Below, one piece after another: positions 60,099-64,000 of a stretch of DNA of 64,000 nucleotides (positions are counted from its first letter, which is position 1; each line of letters starts with the position of its first letter). The stretch is from Nocardia pseudovaccinii NBRC 100343 (GTDB taxonomy: Bacteria > Actinomycetota > Actinomycetes > Mycobacteriales > Mycobacteriaceae). The stretch covers positions 1-64,000 of the forward strand of contig NZ_BDBY01000187.1 of assembly GCF_001613225.1 (NCBI RefSeq), read 5' to 3'. The notes under the pieces were generated by a model. The model made no database searches. It was given only the letters and a program-made list of their open reading frames with translations, and was not told the DNA's origin. A program made the translations under genes and the position numbers.

Positions 60099-62205
60099 GA
60101 GTGCTCCTGAGGGTGTCGGGCGAGGAACATGGCAATCTCGTCGCGGCGACCTTGAAGAAGGCGCGCCATGAGCGGAGGCAATGCAGGCCGGGCGACGAGT
60201 TCGGCATCGAGACGGGTAGTCTCCGCGCGCAACGCTGTCCGGTTGTCCGCGGTGAGGGCGACATTCGGGCATGCGAGTGGCTGGCAGCTGCCGAGGTCGG
60301 GGCGAAGTTGCGCCCGAGTGTCGCGACGTTGACGGCACAGCGCTGTGGCGTCGGTGTGGACGCATGTGACGTATTTGTCGGGATAGACCGCGGGGTCGCC
60401 GCGTTTCATCAGCCGCTCGAGGCGACGTTGGTCGACAATAACCTTGCCCTGAAACCCGGCCTGTTCACCGAACAGCTCGAGGCGGCGGCGGGCTTCCTCT
60501 GCGGCGGGGCCTACGAGGTCTTTGTGCTCATGCGCCTCGATCATCGCCAATAGGTGCTCGCCCCGGGCGAGGGCTTGTTCGGACTCCACTTCGGCACGAA
60601 ACCCCGAATCAGAGGTGCCCGCGTATCCTTCGAACATTTGAACGCTGAGGTGCCGATATGCGATAGCTCCGGCTATACTCCGCCAGGGCGACGCGCGACA
60701 TACCAGGCCAGCGTGCGACGATACTGCCTGCTGGTCAGACGCCAGGGCTGTCCGTTCACCATCGGGATTCGGTCGGATCGTCCGTGGGTGTCGCAGTAGT
60801 CGTTGATCCAGCCGATCAGCCCATTGAGATATCGGTTTGTGGTGACCGTGGAGAGTGCGCGGGTGCCGGCTGCCGCCGTGGAGCTGTTGCCGCCAGGGTG
60901 GTGGGACAACGCGGAGAACAGCAGCATGGTGTCGGGCGGGTGAAGACGTTCCAGGATCTGGATGGCGCGGGCCGCGGGCTGCCCGATAACCCAGGTCGCT
61001 TCAACGCCTTGTGCTTCGTGCTCGCCCTTGAACGCCAAACTTGTTGCTTTCCAACGAAGTACACGCCCTTGGTCGTCTCGCTCGACGGTCAGGCATCCGC
61101 GGCGAAGGTGTTTGATCTCGGAGTCCCTCATACCGGAGAGGAACGCGATGGTGCCATAACAGGCCGCCATCAGCATGCGAGTCAACTTGCCCAGACCGTT
61201 GTTGTCGCCTGGATGCACGGATATTCCGTGTATCCAGGGCTTGTCGTCGAGCAGGCCGGTGATGCCGATTCTGTAGCAGGTGTCCGGTGCGAGACCGACG
61301 ATGGCGGCGGCAGCCGCGATCTCGGCGTGGTAGTTCAGCAACGCACTGTGGTGGCCGCCTATTTCGTCAGCCAGGTGGGCCATGTTGGGTTGGCCGTTCC
61401 AACTGGGCAGCGGACGCTGGTTGCGGATGTAGTCGGCGAGCAGATCGTCGAGCCGGTGTTTGACCACATTGCGACCGGCGCGGGTGGTGTCGTGGTGGTC
61501 GCGGCATCGGCGCCATTCGTTATCGGCGCGCAGGATGTCAGGGGCGAAGTCATTGATGAATCGCAGCGACCACGCCAGTAGGGGGCCATGGACCGCTTCG
61601 GGGATTCGGTCGGTGGTGTTCTCACGGCCACCTGATGATCGCCTGTCGGGCTCGGTCCAGTCCTGGACATGAAGCGGATCAAACGACAACTGGTCGCTGG
61701 TGAGGCAGGCGCGGTAACGCCAGAAGTACCGCACCGCGCTGCGGATGCCCTGGCGGCGCGCTGAAGACGGAACCGTGGCCAGCAGATGCCGTTGGAAGTC
61801 TTGTAAGTCGGCGCCGATCAAGTCCGCCAGCCGTGGTCCGGATGGGCGCCCCGGCGGTGGCGTGCGCGAATCGAGCCAGGTGAGCATCAACTTCAGGGAT
61901 GTGAAGTGGGCTCGCACTGTTGCGACCTCGGGCCGTGGCTCACCGTCGGGAAGATCGCCGGACAGCATGGTGTAGCAGACTTCTTTGACGACCATGCGGT
62001 AGCGGTGTGGGATGGAGTTGAAGTTCAACACGAGCGCCCGTTGGTGTTGTTGTAGGAGTGCGGGACGTAGGTGCCACTGGTCGTCGCCGAATCGTGAGGT
62101 GTGCTCGAGGACGGCTCCGGGGCGAAGGGGTCTTTGCTTGAGGACCAGGGCAGTGTCGAGCGGGTGTATCCCAGGAGCGGATGCCGCATTATTGGTTTGA
62201 CTCAT
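60095..62205 (-). pseudogene. TnpB-like tyrosine recombinase with a frameshift
   Basis: Two frames together give a protein of about 700 aa. The first (62205-60673) has the N-terminal core-binding region and the Arg box IAFLSGMRDSEIKHLRRG, and ends YVARRPGGV-stop. In the next frame the family sequence resumes at once (GAIAYRHLSVQMFEGYAGTS, onward to YVTCVHTDATALC). Adding one base near 60675 joins them as RPGGV-IAGAIAYRH, so a single-base deletion or sequencing error broke the gene beside the catalytic His/Tyr region. The ATG at 62205 overlaps the upstream gene by ATGA. Confidence 0.75.
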
Positions 62206-63986
62206 GTTTGGTTCCAAGGCTTTTCGACGAGGTCCAGCATGGCGTCAGTTGTTTTGGCGGCGGCGGCCTGTTCGATCTCGGCTGGGCTGAACTTCGTCAC
62301 GACGTCGTGGCGGATCGCGGCCCAGGCCTTGCCGTAGCGTGCCCACCACTGGTCTTCGGAGAGTTGTTGTCGGCGTGTCGTGAACGCGTCCAGCAGGCCC
62401 AGGAGTCGAGGTAGATGGTCGCGAGTGATCAGGCAGTTGCCGCATTGGAAGCAGTCCAGGAACGACTGGCGGCAAGGCTTGCCGGTGGCCGGGTGGTGGT
62501 CGTGATCGGTGCAGGCCGACCATGCCGTGTCGAGCTGGCGGTCGGCGCTGCGTCGCGCGGTTGTCGCGTCGAGTCCGGCTTGTTCGAGGTGATCGGCGTC
62601 GGCCGGGCCGGAGATCACCGCCAAGGCGCCGCCAGCGCGTTCGAGTGCTCGGTGGTGGGCGGCCAGGGCGGATTGTTCGGCGTCGAGCAGCGACTCCCCG
62701 AAGACGTCTTGGGCCCAGGCGATGGTGGTCGGGTCGTTTCGCAGGTAGTTGCGGAACAGCACCGGGGCGGTGTTCGTCTTGGCCGAGCTGGGTAGATGTC
62801 CACCCATCTGTTTGGTGCGCCGAACATCGATGCTGGTCTTGAGCCTGTTGAACTCGACCGGCAGAGCGAGGGCGGGCGGGGCGTCTTCGGTGTCAGCGTC
62901 GGCCGGATCGGCGGTCAGGCCGTGGCGCGCGGCCCATCGACTCGTGTAGAGATTGCTCAGGGCGAGACTTCTGCGGAACGGGCTGAAGTGCTCCTCGCAT
63001 CCGCTGACACCGGCTCTGCTGCCCATGCGCCAGACCGACCATAAATCCTGACTGCCGGTGAACCGCCGCCCGGCCGCGGTCATCCGATGCAGGAGCAGGT
63101 ATAGACCTCCGGGAGTCCGTAGTTCCCGTCCAGGCGGCCCGATCTCCCAGGTCACCGTTTCCGACCATCGTTGGACTCCCCGTCGGCGTTTGATCACCCG
63201 AAGCTCGACCGCGCGGTCTTCGAGAAGGCGGTGCTCAGCGGGCAGCTCCTTGATCGTCTCGACGTTGTACCCGGTCACCGCGACCAACAGGACCAACAAC
63301 GGAGCGAGATCCGCAAGTGTCAGAAACAGCTGTTCGGCCAGCTCCAGGCGAGCGCGCGGAGCCAGGTGAACCGGACTGGCGATAGCGGGAACGACGCCTG
63401 TGCTCTCGATCCGCGCCAGCAGCTCGGCGTGCTCGGCCTCGACCGCGGCCAGGCTCTGCGGTGCATGGTGGTATCGGGCGACCAGGGCGTGCCCGGCCAG
63501 GACACGGTCACGGATTTTCGCGACATCGGTTCTGGCCGCGCGAGTGATCGCGCGCAGTTCCCGGTCGGAGTAGCCGGGCTTGGTCTCCAGCAGCAGCGGG
63601 GTTCGCTTGGCGACATAGTCGAGGACTTCCTGTGCGACAAGCTTTCTCAGCGGCGCGGCGGATAAGAGCTTGCCGACCTCGCGAACATCGGCCCAGACGT
63701 ATCGCTGCTTCGTCGAGGCTGCGCGAGCCTGCTCGAACGCGATCACCTGCGCGACAACCAGATCCTGGGGTCGGGCAGGCGCATCCGGCAACCCGTCGAG
63801 GAAACGGACGAATCGGACCAGCCGAACCCAGATGTCCTGCACCGAGGCAACCGTTCGGCGTCGACCCGCTGGTCCGATGCGCGCATGCAGTGCCGCCGCG
63901 AGAGCCTCGTGCCAGCCCGGCAGCGGAAGCTCATTCACTCGAAAAGTCCAGTGGCGTCCATCTTCTCCATCGAAGCGCACCGCCAC
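62202..63986 (-). CDS. TnpA-like recombinase of a Tn554-type transposon, possibly truncated at the window edge
   Basis: A protein of at least 594 aa, first gene of the recombinase trio. It has a core-binding-like N-terminal half (WVRLVRFVRFLDGLPDAPAR) and a catalytic-like half with VTGYNVETIKELPAEHR in place of the usual Arg box, followed by NRLKTSIDVRRTKQMGGHL and a late cysteine cluster CFQCGNCLITRDHLPRLL. The frame stays open to the window edge, so the true start may lie beyond 64000; a GTG at 63986 is the first start in view. Coupled by ATGA to the next gene. Confidence 0.75.
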   Translation of the reverse strand: MAVRFDGEDGRHWTFRVNELPLPGWHEALAAALHARIGPAGRRRTVASVQDIWVRLVRFVRFLDGLPDAPARPQDLVVAQVIAFEQARAASTKQRYVWADVREVGKLLSAAPLRKLVAQEVLDYVAKRTPLLLETKPGYSDRELRAITRAARTDVAKIRDRVLAGHALVARYHHAPQSLAAVEAEHAELLARIESTGVVPAIASPVHLAPRARLELAEQLFLTLADLAPLLVLLVAVTGYNVETIKELPAEHRLLEDRAVELRVIKRRRGVQRWSETVTWEIGPPGRELRTPGGLYLLLHRMTAAGRRFTGSQDLWSVWRMGSRAGVSGCEEHFSPFRRSLALSNLYTSRWAARHGLTADPADADTEDAPPALALPVEFNRLKTSIDVRRTKQMGGHLPSSAKTNTAPVLFRNYLRNDPTTIAWAQDVFGESLLDAEQSALAAHHRALERAGGALAVISGPADADHLEQAGLDATTARRSADRQLDTAWSACTDHDHHPATGKPCRQSFLDCFQCGNCLITRDHLPRLLGLLDAFTTRRQQLSEDQWWARYGKAWAAIRHDVVTKFSPAEIEQAAAAKTTDAMLDLVEKPWNQT

Positions 63987-64000
63987 ACCGCCCGCTGTGT

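Larger units (their letters stand above)
59685..64000 (-). mobile_element. Tn554-like transposon end (three-gene recombinase module)
   Basis: Three coupled minus-strand genes (recombinase, recombinase, HTH/coiled-coil protein) in the order of Tn554 tnpA-tnpB-tnpC. Such elements lack long terminal repeats, so I cannot place the ends; the left end is probably between 59454 and 59684, just after the zinc island. The frameshift in the second recombinase suggests the element is no longer mobile on its own. Confidence 0.65.

Noticed and set aside
60660..60690. Programmed ribosomal frameshift in the recombinase gene
   Set aside because: No slippery heptamer or obvious downstream structure at the junction; a one-base deletion explains it more simply.
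1..64000. CRISPR arrays and rRNA genes
   Set aside because: No regularly spaced repeat array and no rRNA-like sequence were seen.

Overview
The window is high-GC DNA with frequent GTG and TTG starts and tightly overlapping genes. Its gene families (MEP-pathway and terpene synthase genes, PolA and LigA paralogues, a Zur-type regulator, a thiazoline NRPS) point to a mycolate actinomycete. Nocardia or a close relative is the likeliest source; this is inference from gene content, not from a marker gene.

Layout. (1) 1-8.9 kb, minus strand: a terpenoid operon with a polyprenyl diphosphate synthase, two class I terpene synthases, a cytochrome P450 and pathway-dedicated copies of dxs, ispH and ispG (ispG runs off the left edge). 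A 28-residue hydrophobic peptide gene flanked by hairpins lies just upstream. (2) 9.5-20.7 kb: a DNA-replication cassette. One minus-strand operon encodes a 111-aa protein, a 1116-aa tandem-duplicated protein whose C-terminal half carries motifs like those of protein-primed family B DNA polymerases, a Tpg-like putative terminal protein, a second HTH protein and a PolA paralogue with a damaged 5'-nuclease domain. Across a 24-bp near-palindrome lies a divergent ATP-dependent DNA ligase, followed by an extra NAD-dependent ligase. (3) 21.5-24.8 kb: an AbiE-type toxin-antitoxin pair, a small membrane protein and an EamA transporter. (4) 24.8-28.7 kb: mobile DNA with an IS110-family element, an IS256-family element and a decayed antiporter fragment.

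(5) 29.2-59.5 kb: what appears to be a complete zinc-acquisition island. A nine-gene, almost fully overlapping minus-strand operon encodes a yersiniabactin/pyochelin-type assembly line (ArCP-Cy-A-PCP and KS-AT-ACP-Cy-PCP-Cy-PCP-TE) with free-standing methyltransferases, flavoenzymes, a dehydratase and an OsmC protein. An aldo/keto reductase and a further methyltransferase are divergent. Next come a 27-histidine metal-binding protein, PhoU, ZnuA-ZnuC-ZnuB-ZnuB, a Fur/Zur regulator and a permease/TIGR03943 pair. Four 15-bp AT-rich boxes of the Zur type (29173, 31162, 49634, 53399) sit in front of the main transcription units, which suggests that the metallophore is a zincophore rather than an iron siderophore. 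The cluster lacks its own aryl-acid ligase. (6) 59.7 kb to the end: a Tn554-like trio of transposition genes, with a frameshift in the second recombinase.

The two most notable systems are the putative protein-primed replication cassette and the Zur-boxed metallophore island. All motif, alignment and operator claims were made by eye; no searches were run.
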